DNA of 64,000 nucleotides from assembly GCA_014964245.1 (NCBI GenBank), contig JACVYH010000003.1, forward strand, positions 2,108,001 through 2,172,000. The letters run 5' to 3'. Under the pieces are notes generated by a model that was given only the letters and a program-made list of their open reading frames with translations, was not told the origin of the DNA and made no database searches. Positions 22,184 through 33,355 of this stretch are shown here, piece after piece. The DNA comes from Nannizziopsis barbatae (Eukaryota; Ascomycota; Eurotiomycetes; Onygenales; Nannizziopsiaceae). The position numbers were made by a program, and so were the translations under genes. Positions within the stretch are counted from its first letter, which is position 1; each line of letters opens with the position of its first letter.

Positions 22184-24019
22184 ATGACTGCCCGAATTGA
22201 GAGTGTTCTTACCAATAAGAACCCCTCCTTGGTCGACGAAAATGACTGGGAAGAGTTCACTTTGACTGATGTCAAAGTCAGAGTCCCTGGGAAGTCTCGC
22301 TACGCGAATTTACTGTTTGCATCCCATGAGAATCCTGTCTCTGTTACCGGGCAGCTAGAGGAAGTTGAGGAGAGCCAAAAGTCACTTGGTATTCCCACGA
22401 TTCCCGAGTTATTCTTGTTCATTGCCCATTCACTAACCATCCCATCACTTTAGTCTTGGATGATGCCTACTGCTCGAAACGTATCATTATCGAAAAGGTC
22501 ACGCACTTTGCTTACGGCCAGCACCATGATGGAGAAGTTGGAATCTGGGTTGCCGGTGAACCCGGTTGGTTTTCCATCTACCCATCGCGCGGTTATAAGA
22601 CAATTTACAATGATATTGTGGAGGCTATCGACCTTTTATACTTCCTTATAGACAAGCATCGGCCGAAGGATAAGCGGAGAAGACAATGGAACCCAAAACT
22701 TGAACATCTTTATGACGAAGTACGCCCGTTTCCCTGGCGTATATATACCCTTTCTGATGGTTGATAGTATGTGATACACACGTATGGAGCCTGTGAGGAC
22801 GAAGATGAAGCGGCAGATGTATTTGAAAAAAATCATGTTTTTCTTGCCAGAGAAATGTCGAAAGGAAAAGAGGGCATCGATTGGAGTGCTACACCAGTAT
22901 ACAAACATCTTCGCCAAAATCACGAGGTATCGAGTATCTTCACCATTTTCCTGGGCAATGGGTTTACTGATACAACTGTCTCAGGAGCTTTTTGAAGAAT
23001 TGGAAGGACAAAACGATGCGGGGCACGACGTCGATATGACCGATCTCGAATCCATAGAGGGCGAGAATGCAGAAACAGCAGATGTGGATGCCGTTGAAAA
23101 ATCCCAAGCAGATACAATATTTGAAGCTATCCTGGATTTGCAAGAATCGGGTAGAAGAATAACGCGACAGCTGACATTAAAGAGCGCCGCGGAATATTTA
23201 ATAAAGCGTTACGATATGGACTCTCTGGAATACGCCATTGACCTACTCAAGGCCCGAGCTTCTCACCTTATTGAAATGATGGATAAGGCAAGAGCTGAAT
23301 CTTCCATTGACTGGTCCCGTAAGACTATCTATAAGCAGCTTAAAGCTGCGGAGCGCTCAACAGTTTCGCAGGATGTTCGCAACACCCCTTTGCACCCACG
23401 GCCAAGCGGCGATTCGGAAGCGCAGTCATCCTCATCTGAGATGAGCGACGACGAAGATTTACCACGGTATGGAAAGCGGGGGCAGGTGTCAGTTCTGCGC
23501 CCAAAACTCAGCACTGCCTCTGCCAAACGCGCAGGTAAGGGTAAGCAACCTGCATCAGGATCCTCTGAATCAGAAGAACCAGATGAAATGGAAATAGAGG
23601 AGACTCCGTCTAAACCGGGACCTCATCGCTACTTACCAAAACCTTTATCGGCGAGGGTAAAGGAGCTTGCTCAGTCAGCTAGCGTTTTCTCAACGCCTGC
23701 TAGCCCATCTCCAGGGACACCATCAGGGGCCGAAACGAACTCTCTGACTAATGGAGAATCGTCAGTATCACAATTAGCTCCAGCACAACCCAATGTTGAG
23801 CTTCCGCCCGATACATGGGTGTGCTCTATTACTGGATGCGGGAAAACTGTGCATAAAGCGTCCTCTAAACGATCCAAAGAAGTGATAAGCGATCATGCAC
23901 TGGTGCACGCCGACGACACTCAGACAAAATTAAGCCTGGTAGTTGCCGAACAACGCCTCAATATCAATGTTTCTGTGGACTTCCTTCTGAATAAAATTCG
24001 AGACTTTCAATCCGTTTAG
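22184..24019 (+). CDS. DNMT1-RFD (replication-foci) domain protein with C2H2-like finger
   Basis: Four exons, 554 aa: 22184-22388, 22454-22719, 22768-22926, 22985-24019. The N-terminal ~240 residues match fungal proteins carrying the RFD/RFTS domain of DNMT1: LDDAYCSKRIIIEKVTHFAY, GEVGIWVAGEPGWFSIYPSR, YNDIVEAIDLLYFLIDKHRP. In DNMT1 this domain directs the enzyme to replication forks and binds ubiquitinated H3. No methyltransferase catalytic domain follows. The middle has helical segments (IFEAILDLQESGRRITRQLT), then a Ser-rich acidic linker. The C-terminus has WVCSITGCGKTVHKAS ... SDHALVH, a C-x4-C / H-x3-H finger. A chromatin or replication-linked nuclear role is inferred. The third exon alone is short (53 codons) and carries no obvious motif. 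Confidence 0.78.
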
Positions 24020-24428
24020 GGCGTTCTGGTGATGTGACTTATGTGCTCTGATGCGACAAGACAAAATTTTAGACGGTCATTATGCAGCCTTTGGATATTA
24101 TATACCCTTGGTTTTCACAATAGTTCGACCACGGCTTCCGTCCAATTCTCTCTCACGCTATGGGAGGAATAGTACTTCCTGCAGTGCCCTCAAACTGAAT
24201 CGGGGCTGTTTTTGAATTCTTTTCCACCCAGCTATCATTATGATGGTTCAGCCAATGTATTATATAGGAATGACTTAATGAATTTCATGAACCTCGAATC
24301 ATTTGCATTCGAACTTCGCTGATATCGAGCTAGAACTCGCTTTTTTCGCCTTATTTACAAGCCAACTGCAGTTTAAAGCACATCAGATAACTGAGCTATC
24401 ATGTGAGTAAATATCATACAGAAAAGGA
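24020..24428. other. Convergent 3' spacer
   Basis: 3' flanks of the RFD gene and of ebp2. No gene seen. Confidence 0.5.
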
Positions 24429-25664
24429 TCACCGCTTTGCGGCCCTTCTACTTTTCCCTAAGCGCTTTGCGGCGCCACCCGGCTTCTTCCCTTTCATCTT
24501 ACCAACCGAAAACCCTCGTAAATCACCGCTCGAGACAGCATCCCCACTCTTTGCGAACCGTTTCTTCCCGCCAAAGCCGTACTTGTCGTTTTTCTTTTGC
24601 CGTTTAGTATTTGATCCACCCGAAGAGGCCCTGTTTCGGTCAGACTTTCCAGCATCTTCTAAAGCTACATCAAAGAGGTCGTCATCCTCGGTGGGAGCTC
24701 CACCATCGGCCTTGCGTTCTATGTAGCGAGTTAGATTCAACTTCACGCGATAAAGGAAAGAGGAGTGGGACACGTACTTCTCTTTAAACTACTAATCTTC
24801 TCCAACGTTTCTTTCTTCTCCTTTTGCCGTTGCTGTAATTTCGCAATTTGCACCTGCTTACCGAATTTCTTTAACTCACGCTGCTTTTTAGCATCCGCAC
24901 TAGCTTTCTTCGCAGCAGCTTCTTCGACTAATTTCTCCTTGATCTTGCCCATATGCTCGTCAGACTTGACCATTTCTGCAAAATAATCCGTTGGCCGAGA
25001 AAATGGGACGCCTTCTTTCTTTAATAATGCCCTAGCGGAGGTAGCCGCAGACACACAGACTCTGTAGAATGCGAGTTCACGAGTGAGGTCGTCATCGGGA
25101 TCGGGTATGTCTATTTGTTCGGTGGAAGTAAGGGAATTATGTTCGGAGAAGGGCGTGTTATCGGCAATAAAGGATATCCGTTTAAGAGCCGTTCGTATAG
25201 CGGCGGAGTTATTGATTGTTAACCGTTGATGTGGTATCACGTCTGCTCTGTCATCATCCGAAAGATCTGAAAGTGGAATGTCTTCGTCTGAGTTCCCTTC
25301 ACCAGCGCTTTCATCCTCGTCCTGGTCTTCTTCATTGTTACCAGGCACATCGTCTTCTTCATCCCGAACGTCTTCCTCGTTGGCTTTCCTCACTCCCGGT
25401 TTTGTAGATATTAAGTCGGACTTTTTTTGCGTCAGGTTTTCAGATTGATTCTGGTAGAGATACATAATCAGAATATGCAATCGGGTAAAAAAATGACAAA
25501 AAACCTACGCCTTCGTTTTCCTCTTCCTCCTCATCTATCCGTTTCTCAGACTTTGATCTCTTTTTCTTCTCCGCAGCTTTCTGTAACTTCTTTTGGCGCT
25601 CTTTTTCATAGTCTCGCCCTTGATGGGCGTCGAGCGCATTGAGCAATTTGCTTTTCTTCACCAT
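24429..25664 (-). CDS. ebp2: rRNA-processing protein Ebp2
   Basis: Three exons, 372 aa: 25664-25509, 25450-24778, 24718-24429. The start MVKKSKLLNALDAHQGRDYE is followed by an acidic, low-complexity region and the conserved Ebp2 core: NSAAIRTALKRISF, DDDLTRELAFYRVCVSAATS, LLKKEGVPFSRPTDYFAEMV, KSDEHMGKIKEKLV. A Lys-rich coiled coil comes next, then the basic tail (RQKKNDKYGFGGKKRFAKSG and GKSRRAAKR). Ebp2 is a nucleolar assembly factor for 27SA pre-rRNA processing and 60S biogenesis. Length is near the usual 370-430. The second intron donor GTACGT leaves one base and is completed by the AA at the next exon. Confidence 0.93.
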
Positions 25665-26074
25665 CTTGCTCTAAATGTAAAAAGAAAAGATTTGTGAGAA
25701 TGTGAGGCCGGAATTTCGAATCACCACAGGGACAAGCTTCGCGATTCAATTTCTTGAAATTTTGGTAGCTCCGATACTAGTCCTAAATCGGCCTAGATCA
25801 GAGGCTCAATTGATTATATAAGTTGAACTTAAATTATATCACGTGAAGATAAAGATCTTATCTTATCTGATTTACGAAGCAACACCCGTTACCCCAAACA
25901 TCATCCATGGGTCGGTCAACGAATTCAACCACCGCCCTGAAACTAAGGACGACAGGCATCTACATACTCTCGCAAGCCCATTCAAACTACGGGCCCTCAG
26001 GGACCTGAGCACTTGACGCTGGCAAGGGTGCCCCTCCCAGGCTTGACCGCTGGGTCCAAAAGATCGGGATCAAC
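25665..26074. promoter_or_regulatory. Divergent promoter region ebp2 / HSBP1-like
   Basis: About 410 bp between two divergent genes. A short ATG-initiated frame at 25907 (33 codons) precedes the HSBP1-like start and could be an upstream ORF; this is weak. Confidence 0.35.
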
Positions 26075-26496
26075 ATGAGCGGCTCCGCAAATCGAGACTC
26101 TATGGTATCCCCAAGAACGATAAAACATTCCCTATCGACAGAAGTATGTCAGGATACCAGTCGTTATGCCATTTTTAGCCGCATGATTCGTTCCCTATTA
26201 TTTGTATTCTAACATTGGCTTTTTCTACCCTCTAGAAATCGAGCGAAGACGAGGGTGCCCACCAACTCGCAGTGGCAGTTGATGACCTGCTAGACCAATT
26301 GCAGCATCGATTCACGAACGTTTCGAACGAGATATTCACCAAATGTGAGAACCCAAGTCTTTCCTCGTCGTCTTAGGATCTCAATTTGGGCTACAATTTC
26401 TAATTTGGACACATAGTGGACGATATGGCACGGAGACTGGATGAGCTAGAAGCTTCTCTAGTGGCGTCAAATAGTGATGTGGAGCAAGGCAATTAA
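26075..26496 (+). CDS. Heat-shock-factor-binding protein 1 (HSBP1) family
   Basis: Three exons, 85 aa: 26075-26143, 26236-26344, 26417-26496. None exceeds 109 nt, so the gene is hard to see as an ORF. The spliced product contains VDDLLDQLQHRFTNVSNEIF followed by KLDDMARRLDELEASL, an uninterrupted amphipathic coiled coil that is the HSBP1 signature. A short disordered head (MSGSANRDSMVSPRT) precedes it. Animal HSBP1 binds the trimeric coiled coil of HSF1 and also interacts with the WASH complex; the fungal role is not established. Both introns have GT donors and TAG acceptors, and the phases close. It is divergent from ebp2 and convergent with the PDI gene. Confidence 0.88.
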
Positions 26497-26889
26497 AATA
26501 CTTATGAGTGCTACCTATATTTTACTTTCGAACTGGAAACTTCTATTCGAAAATCAGACGTTCAGTCGACAAACTGTATTGTGGCAGCTTCTTCTATACC
26601 CTTGATGAAACGACAATGATACCTCTTCAATGATACAAATTCTTTTTTAGAGATGCCGCTGTTTTATAACAATGTATTTAGTTACGATCTCATATGGACG
26701 TGGCAACTTGACACAGAAATCAACATTTTTGCTACTTGATAACGAACTTGGTCGCCAGTATTGATACATTTTGTTGTCAAAACCAGTTGAGATCTAGATG
26801 CGGATACTTTCCTGCCTATAGATCCACATACCTCAATGGTAGCAAACGGTATCGACGCTAGTAGAAAATATGTTACGGAGTGAGGATCC
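26497..26889. other. Convergent 3' spacer
   Basis: Between HSBP1-like and PDI 3' ends; only short frames. Confidence 0.55.
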
Positions 26890-28058
26890 TTAGAGCTCAT
26901 CCTTGCCCTCCTTCTTCTCCTCCGCTTTGGGCAAGAAGGACCTTAAAATGTTAGATCTGGAAACCAGATCATCCAGCTTCTCGGGGGTAAGGCTGCCCTT
27001 TTTAATAAGCTTCCCCAATCTTGCCAGCTCCTTTTTAGCATATTCAGAGTTCTTCGACAGCTTAGCTGCGGCCTTAACGTAGTATGCAGCGTATTTATCC
27101 TTCAAACCATCGGCAGCAGCCTTGAGGTCCTTCTCAATCTTGGCGATCTCTTCACCAGAAACAAATCTTTCCACAATGGCATCGAGAGCTGCGATGACAC
27201 CACCCTGGGCGTCTAATCCGCCTCCAACGATGCGGTGAGTGCCGAATTTCTCGTTCACGAAATTGACCAAAGCTTCCTCGGTGCGGGGTCCGCTATACGT
27301 TTCTCCCTTATCGGAGCCCGAAGGGAAGAACTTGATAGTTGGGTATCCCGAGATTTCCTGTTCCGCAGCGATGTCTTTTGAACCTTCGGCCTCGACATCA
27401 ACTTTGGCGATGAGAACACCGGTTTCACGAAGGAAGGATTCAGTGAGAGACTCCCATACAGGAGCGAGGGTTTTGCAATCTAAGAATGGGTGAATTAGCC
27501 GACATCTATAAATGTGGTGGAGGAAGATAGCATACGTCCGCACCAAGGCGCCGTAAACGCAACCAGAGCAGGTCTATCCGCTCCGACTTCCTTTTTGAAG
27601 CTTTGAGTGGTTAGCATCTTCACCACACTATCTGCTGCCTTCTTCATTCCCTTCGCCTTTACGCCAGTCTTCTCCGACACAAACTTGGCTAAAGACTCCA
27701 AATCTCTCCCACCGTTGTAGTCTTCACCTGTCTTGCTCTTGCCATCAAACCATTTTATCGTCGGGAATCCCTGAACGCCGTGCTTCTTTCCCAGTGACTT
27801 GTTTGCGTCCGCATCAACCTTGCTAATGTGTAGTTTATCACCGGCATGAGCGAAAGCATGACCAAGCTGTTCGTAAACGGGAGCGAGCGTCCGGCAATGT
27901 CCGCACCACGGAGCAAAGAATTCGACGAGTCCAGGTTTGCCGGAAAAGACTACTTTGTCGAAATTGGAGGGTATTAGGTCGAGAACTGCGGAATCGGTGC
28001 TTATGACGCTGCCGACGAGGGCGAGAGAAGCGAAAAGGATGGAGCTCAATCGAGCCAT
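26890..28058 (-). CDS. tigA: ER protein disulfide isomerase, two thioredoxin domains plus ERp29-C-like tail
   Basis: Two exons, 370 aa: 28058-27536 and 27479-26890. The signal peptide is MARLSSILFASLALVGSVIS. Two thioredoxin domains each hold a WCGHC active site, at residues 51-55 and about 172-176; the intron interrupts the second motif right after WCG and splicing restores HC. A helical C-terminal domain (KYAAYYVKAAAKLSKNSEYA) corresponds to the ERp29 C-type fold, and the protein ends in KDEL for ER retention. This layout matches the PDI-D class, Aspergillus TigA. It oxidises and isomerises disulfides of secretory proteins in the ER lumen. In other fungi such genes respond to the unfolded-protein response; I did not identify a UPRE here. 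Confidence 0.93.
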
Positions 28059-28598
28059 ATTGAAGGGTCGTGGAATTTGCTGTCAATGGATATGGAGGTA
28101 AACCGGGACGTTCGAGTCGAAATAAGAAAAGGCCGGCCTTTGTAAGCTAAGAATTGTTGTCTTTTTAATAGGAGTGAAAGTTGCTGGTTCTTCCAGCATC
28201 AATGATGAGATGAAACTTTGAACTAGAAACCGCTCAAGTTGATTCCCTGAACAGGACACCTTGCATTCCAACTCCGAGACCCAACATCAAAATTTCTTTG
28301 TCTATATTATGAAGCCAGCACAGTTTCACGAATCTATCCACGATGGCCTCAAAAGAAATGTCCATGTGCTACTGTCTAAGGACTGTTTACTACAGCCAAT
28401 TGCTCGAGCTAGCTACGCCACCCCTTGTTTTCCTACGTGCCTCCACAATCCTGGGCAATCCTTGATTGAAGGCGAATTTCATTAACTCTGAGCTACTTAT
28501 TAAGTCCCGTAAAATGTAGGTGAGGTAAAGTGGTGCCATAATACATATAAGGGGCGTAGTCTATGCTCATTGCTCGAACACCTTCTGGTAACTCGTAA
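28059..28598. other. Intergenic spacer
   Basis: Promoter side of the PDI gene and 3' flank of mkt1. Short frames only. Confidence 0.5.
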
Positions 28599-31176
28599 CT
28601 ACCTTCGCTTAAGCAGCCACGAGTGAGACTCCGCCCATAACGGAGCGTTCTTGAAGTCGCCATCTTGTGAAGCTTTGTAGACCTATACCTCTTATGAGAA
28701 AAATCTTAATAGGGGAATAGGAAGTTACTTACCGCATCCCAAAGCTGGAAAGCCCTGTCTAGATTCGCAGGGAAATCGAGAGTATGTTGAAACCAATCCT
28801 TTCCTTTCTCATTAATACCGCCTCGCAAGCTATCCATATCGGGCTCATCTACTTGGGGCAGGTCGTCGAGGTATGTGCGCACAGCAATTCCGAGACCACA
28901 ATCATTATCATCAATGAACGGTAAACTATCCGGAAATGTTAGTACCATAGAGGACAAGGATATCGCCCACCACATACCTAAGGCTCAAGCCAGATAAGTC
29001 CTTGAGGTCTCGGTCCGCTTCTCCATTGAGGAAGAGACTCGCGAGAACGACTTCCAGTAAGTCTCGGAGCGCTACGCGAACCGCCGAATGCAATGAATGG
29101 AAGGCCAAAAGCTGTCGGCTGAGAGGTCCGGAATACCCTATAGGCTTGTGTCGAATTTTTCCCAGACTCGCAACACGAGAGATCAATATTTCTCGGGCTT
29201 TATCTAAATGTCATCAGCTTGATTGAATATGAGACCTTAGAAAGAGATTGGGTTACTACCTTCGTCAGAACTGGAATCGCTTTCGAAAAGCTCTTTTTCA
29301 TGCAGCACTCCTAGACGTATCATCTCTACACCAAGGAAAACAGGCTCTTCTAGATGTTCAGCCGGATCCAAGGAAGAGAGAGCGGTCTCTAGTGCCTTTC
29401 CCCATGACGTGAGGTTGTGCTTTTCATCAATATAACCGCGAAGCTGTAGAAATCGCCACATCACGTTGGCAAGGATTTCGTCTTTCGTAGTTAGAGGCTT
29501 TGAGATATTAGCATATTTTACTTCTACGTCAGCGCGTAGTTTGCTTACGGGTGCATCTTTAGCAGAAAATGATTTCGAAGTAAAAGCCGAATCTTTTGCG
29601 ATAGCTAATGACGACGTTAGGAGCGGAGAGGAGCCCTGTGATGGTGTTAGACGCTACTTTTAAGATATCCGAAGAATTAGAACATACTTGAAGGCTCTGT
29701 AACTGTTCGGGAAGATTTGATTTACTAAGACGCCATGACGTGATCGTCTCTTTGACCGATGGCAATGGTTTTAAATTTATACTCCGATCCGATCTGTCGT
29801 CATACCAGAGATTGATTTCAATGGCTTTGGTCCGATAGAAGCGATGAAGCGAGTCAGACAAAAGACAGAGGGATCGAGTTTGAATAGGGGTTAGTGTATC
29901 AGAGACGATTTGACGATAACTTTCGAAATCTTCTGTGCCGAGTGGGAGAGTGACCGCGATTTCTCCAGATGTCAGCCAATTGGGAATAGTTGGCCCAATA
30001 ATACCCTTGGAGAGGTAGAAATATAATTCTTCCGGAAGTCGCTGTCCGATCAATTCATGCATATCGCCTGGGGCATTTTCAGAGTCCATGGGACCTGTCT
30101 TCCCATCCATTTCCGTGATAATGTGATGTTTGACAATCATGAAGGCTCTCTTGAATAATTCCGGATATTGTAGTTCTTGAACGCGCGGGTCTTCTTCGAA
30201 TTGTGCGCAAAGGGCAAGCGCGTTTCTTTCAGCGCCATTGAACATATTCAATGCCTCGCGGATGTTACCTGGGAATGCGGTATTTTCAAATGGTGGGAAC
30301 GTTTGAAGGTAAGGCGAGCCGAAAAGGAGGCAGAGATCCACGAAGTGATCATTGCTCAAATTACCCAGTTCATGCGAACATGTCTGTTTCGTTATGGAAC
30401 TGAAATTGGACAGATCTATATCGATCTTGGTAATAATTTTGTCGACACCGAAAAGGAAGAGTTCGGATGGTCCATAAATAGCATCGATGAACGGCTTTGG
30501 TCCATTCTCAAGGTAAGCGAGCTTTCAACGAGAATGTAGTTAGTTGCCTAGTTTATGCTTCCGATGGAGTTTCTCGAATACCTGGGGTGCAGCGGAATAT
30601 GGCGCAACCATGAACTCAATATCTTCCGCAATTAAGATCTTTTGGAGGAATCGATATAGTGATTCCGGGTTCGCACTCCCTATTGAAGAAGCTATAGCTA
30701 TTGGATCAGGTTGGGCGGATACAAGCCGGGACTCACCGGCGTTACTGAAAGCATCTACTACTTGTTCGGCCTGATGCTGCTCATAGTATCCCCAAGCCTG
30801 CTCCAAAGCACGCGTTGATTGGTTTTGAGCCACGATATCCGGCTCCGGTTTCCCAATTTCCAATCCATCAAAAATAAATAGACAGCTGATTCCGGCATTT
30901 TTCAGCGCCCGTAGTTCCTTCTCGATATGGGACTGTAGCGCAAATGGAAAGCCTCCTAATGCGATGAGAAGAGGTTCTTTGGTGGAGTTTTGATTCAGAT
31001 GGAGGTCGAGGTAATGAGAAGCATGGATCCCGATCATCGCACCCTTAAGGCCAGAGAGTGGGTAAACCTGGCTACGGGAGCTGGCCCATTCATCAAACCC
31101 GCGGACTAAGAGAAATTGATCAGTTAGTAGATATTCCTAGAGGAATGAGGTGTTCTAAAGAATACTCACTAGGCAT
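28599..31176 (-). CDS. mkt1: Post-transcriptional regulator Mkt1 (XPG-N/I-like fold)
   Basis: Seven exons, 747 aa: 31176-31170, 31105-30582, 30521-29688, 29635-29260, 29203-28978, 28925-28733, 28682-28599. The first exon is only 7 nt (ATGCCTA), yielding MPIRGFDEWASSR. The N-terminal XPG-like domain has AMIGIHASHYLDL and later EFMVAPYSAAPQLAYLENG, then PSELFLFGVDKIITKIDI and HFVDLCLLFGSPYLQTFPPF. The Mkt1 C-terminal region includes IGQRLPEELYFYLSKGIIGP, RFLQLRGYIDEKHNLTSWGK and GYSGPLSRQLLAFHS. Yeast Mkt1 works with Pbp1 in regulating mRNA translation and stability. It has a nuclease fold whose catalytic residues are commonly degenerate, and here the usual Asp after GI is His (GIHASH). All phases close; the first intron and micro-exon need RNA support. 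Confidence 0.92.
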
Positions 31177-32006
31177 GGCGACGGTGTGTCTGTCAAGCGA
31201 TTGGGTTTACTAGGCGATAGCTAGAGCAGTGGTTTTGAACATGAGAAGTGGTGATGCCGTTTCCACTCAATCTGAGGGTATAAGTGAGATATAAGGGATG
31301 AAAAGACAGTCAGTCACCACGAATCGCAATGGCTAGGTGTAAATCTCAATCAGCCAAATCTGCTGTAGGTGACGTTTAGGAGGGGAAGAGTACTAAGAGC
31401 TGGCCAGCTTCCCAAGACTGGATGTGCAATTAAGCTCCTTCCACATGAAACCAAGCTGTCTGCTTAGTCATCGGGCCGACTGGCACACGATCACGGGTTA
31501 TTGCAGCCTTTTCACGGGATTTACTCCAGATATGGAGATACGAAGCTTACCATATTAATTTATATGTCAAACATTTCATCTAAGCATACTGCGTACAGAA
31601 AATAAAACTGCTTGTGCTTGCTCCATACGGTGGATATTTGCTTGCTGCAGGTGAGCATGTGGACTGCTGACTAACGGGTTCTGAGCCGCAGTGGAAATCC
31701 ATATCGGTGCACGGGCCAAGACTACGCAAAACTCACGTGCCGGGTGGCGTTCGGTAAAACTATTACCCGAAGCTTATCTCTTGGGGTTCCACTTCGGGAA
31801 AGTCTGACGGACAACACCAATAGTTCCACCAAAACCTGACCCTGTACCAATAAGTAATCCGATAACGTCAGGTTACTTTTCCAATCCGAGTGTGTGACTC
31901 TAGACTCATTAGCTTTCACTTGCTTCTTATTAAAGGAGTTGGTTATCTCCTACCCAACTCAAAAGATCCTTAAAAGGATCTAAATACAGTACTTGATTCA
32001 ACAGCA
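31177..32006. other. Divergent intergenic region mkt1 / 2OG oxygenase
   Basis: 830 bp holding both promoters; no additional gene seen. Confidence 0.5.
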
Positions 32007-33355
32007 ATGGCATCTTCAGATGGTTCATCCGCAAAGGCTCCGGTCAAGCTTCCTATCATTGATATCTCGGACCTCAGTATAGAATCAGGAAAAGCCACCC
32101 TGCAGGCAGCTATCGACTATGGTTTTCTATACGTTGATAGTGTAAGCACGGACTTTACACCTGAGAAAGTCGAGTGGTTTTTCACAATGGTAGATGCTGA
32201 ACTAATTTACAATCGGCATTGACACAATCGATCTAACTAGCGGTCTTTGACTAGATAAAAGAATTCTTTGCATCTCCACATGAGGAGAAGGCGCAATTTG
32301 CCCATGCTGAAGGAGTATGCAAAAGCCAATTGTGTCATTTTGATTATTATTATACTAAGAAAGGATTCGGCAGAATATCGGCTGGGGCTGCATGCATAGA
32401 GAAACGCTAGATCCGGCACATCAACAGGTATGCTCTCAAAAAGCTCATTAGACGTGAATCTACTAATAGAGATTTATCCAGAGAGGCGATTTCAAAGAGT
32501 AAATCCGAATCTCCACACCTTAACCCTCCCATACTCCAGTTCTAATGTAGTTCAGGAGCTTCAACTTCGCAGGTTTCGAGAACGGAAAATCCCCACACCC
32601 GCTACCCCCGGCCATACAACCGCATGAAGAAGAGATAAACAATTTCATTACTATATGTCAGAACACTTGCTCTCGACTCCTAACCCTTCTTGAGCTAGGA
32701 CTGGAAGTATGTTTATCAATGAAAGCACTCCGCTACGACTTTTCAATTATGAGTAACACTTTGACTCACGCAGCTTCCTCCGGATTGGTTTACTTCCCGC
32801 CACTTTGCATCCGGAGGGCCCACCGGTAGTATCCTCCGTCTACTCTACTACCCTTCCCTTAAATCCTCTCTGACCTCCACATTTCAACATGACGTCGACG
32901 TTCGAGCCGGCGCCCATAGTGATTACGGGAGCATAACTCTTCTTTTCCAACGTGATGGACAGCCAGGTTTGGAAATCCAGACGGCCACAGGTGAATGGGC
33001 ACCGGTTCCTGTTCGGCCAATTAACACTGTTACAGCTCAGCAAACGGAAAACTCTGTCCCTCCAATCCTGGTCAACATCGGGGACTTACTCAGTTTCTGG
33101 ACGAACGGACTTCTCAAATCCACGGTTCACAGAGTGGTGTTTCCGAAAGAGGAACGATCTGGCACAGTTGCCGGACAGGATAGGTATTCATCTGCTTTCT
33201 TCTGTCATCCACTTGACGATACGGAGTTAGTTCCCGTCCCGAGTAAGCTGGTTGAGCAGCAAAGGAAGGAAATGGCTGGTCATGGGCCGGAAGCTGGCAA
33301 GGTTAAGACGGCTGCTGAGCACCTTGCGAGCAGGCTTGCAAGTACATACATATAA
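32007..33355 (+). CDS. 2-oxoglutarate/Fe(II)-dependent oxygenase, isopenicillin-N-synthase-like
   Basis: Six exons, 348 aa: 32007-32189, 32255-32314, 32374-32427, 32482-32498, 32556-32706, 32774-33355. The fourth exon is a 17-nt micro-exon (RGDFK plus two bases). The DIOX_N part reads KLPIIDISDLSIES and GFLYVDS, then IKEFFASPHEEKAQF and GDFKESFNF. The jelly-roll core has GAHSDYGSITLLFQ with metal ligands H203 and D205, the second His at 274 (STVHRVVFP) and the 2OG-binding RYS at 292-294, so it looks catalytically intact. Relatives oxidise small molecules, amino acids or gibberellin-like substrates; the substrate here cannot be told. No secondary-metabolite backbone gene is nearby. Confidence 0.92.

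Noticed and set aside
29636..29687. Read-through of the third mkt1 intron
   Set aside because: The intron has GTATGT, a TCTAAC branch site and CAG; removing it restores a continuous frame to the conserved C-terminal region.
30425..30450. Apparent frameshift in mkt1 at a T run
   Set aside because: Re-reading the strand showed only four Ts; the frame is continuous (LFLFGVDK).
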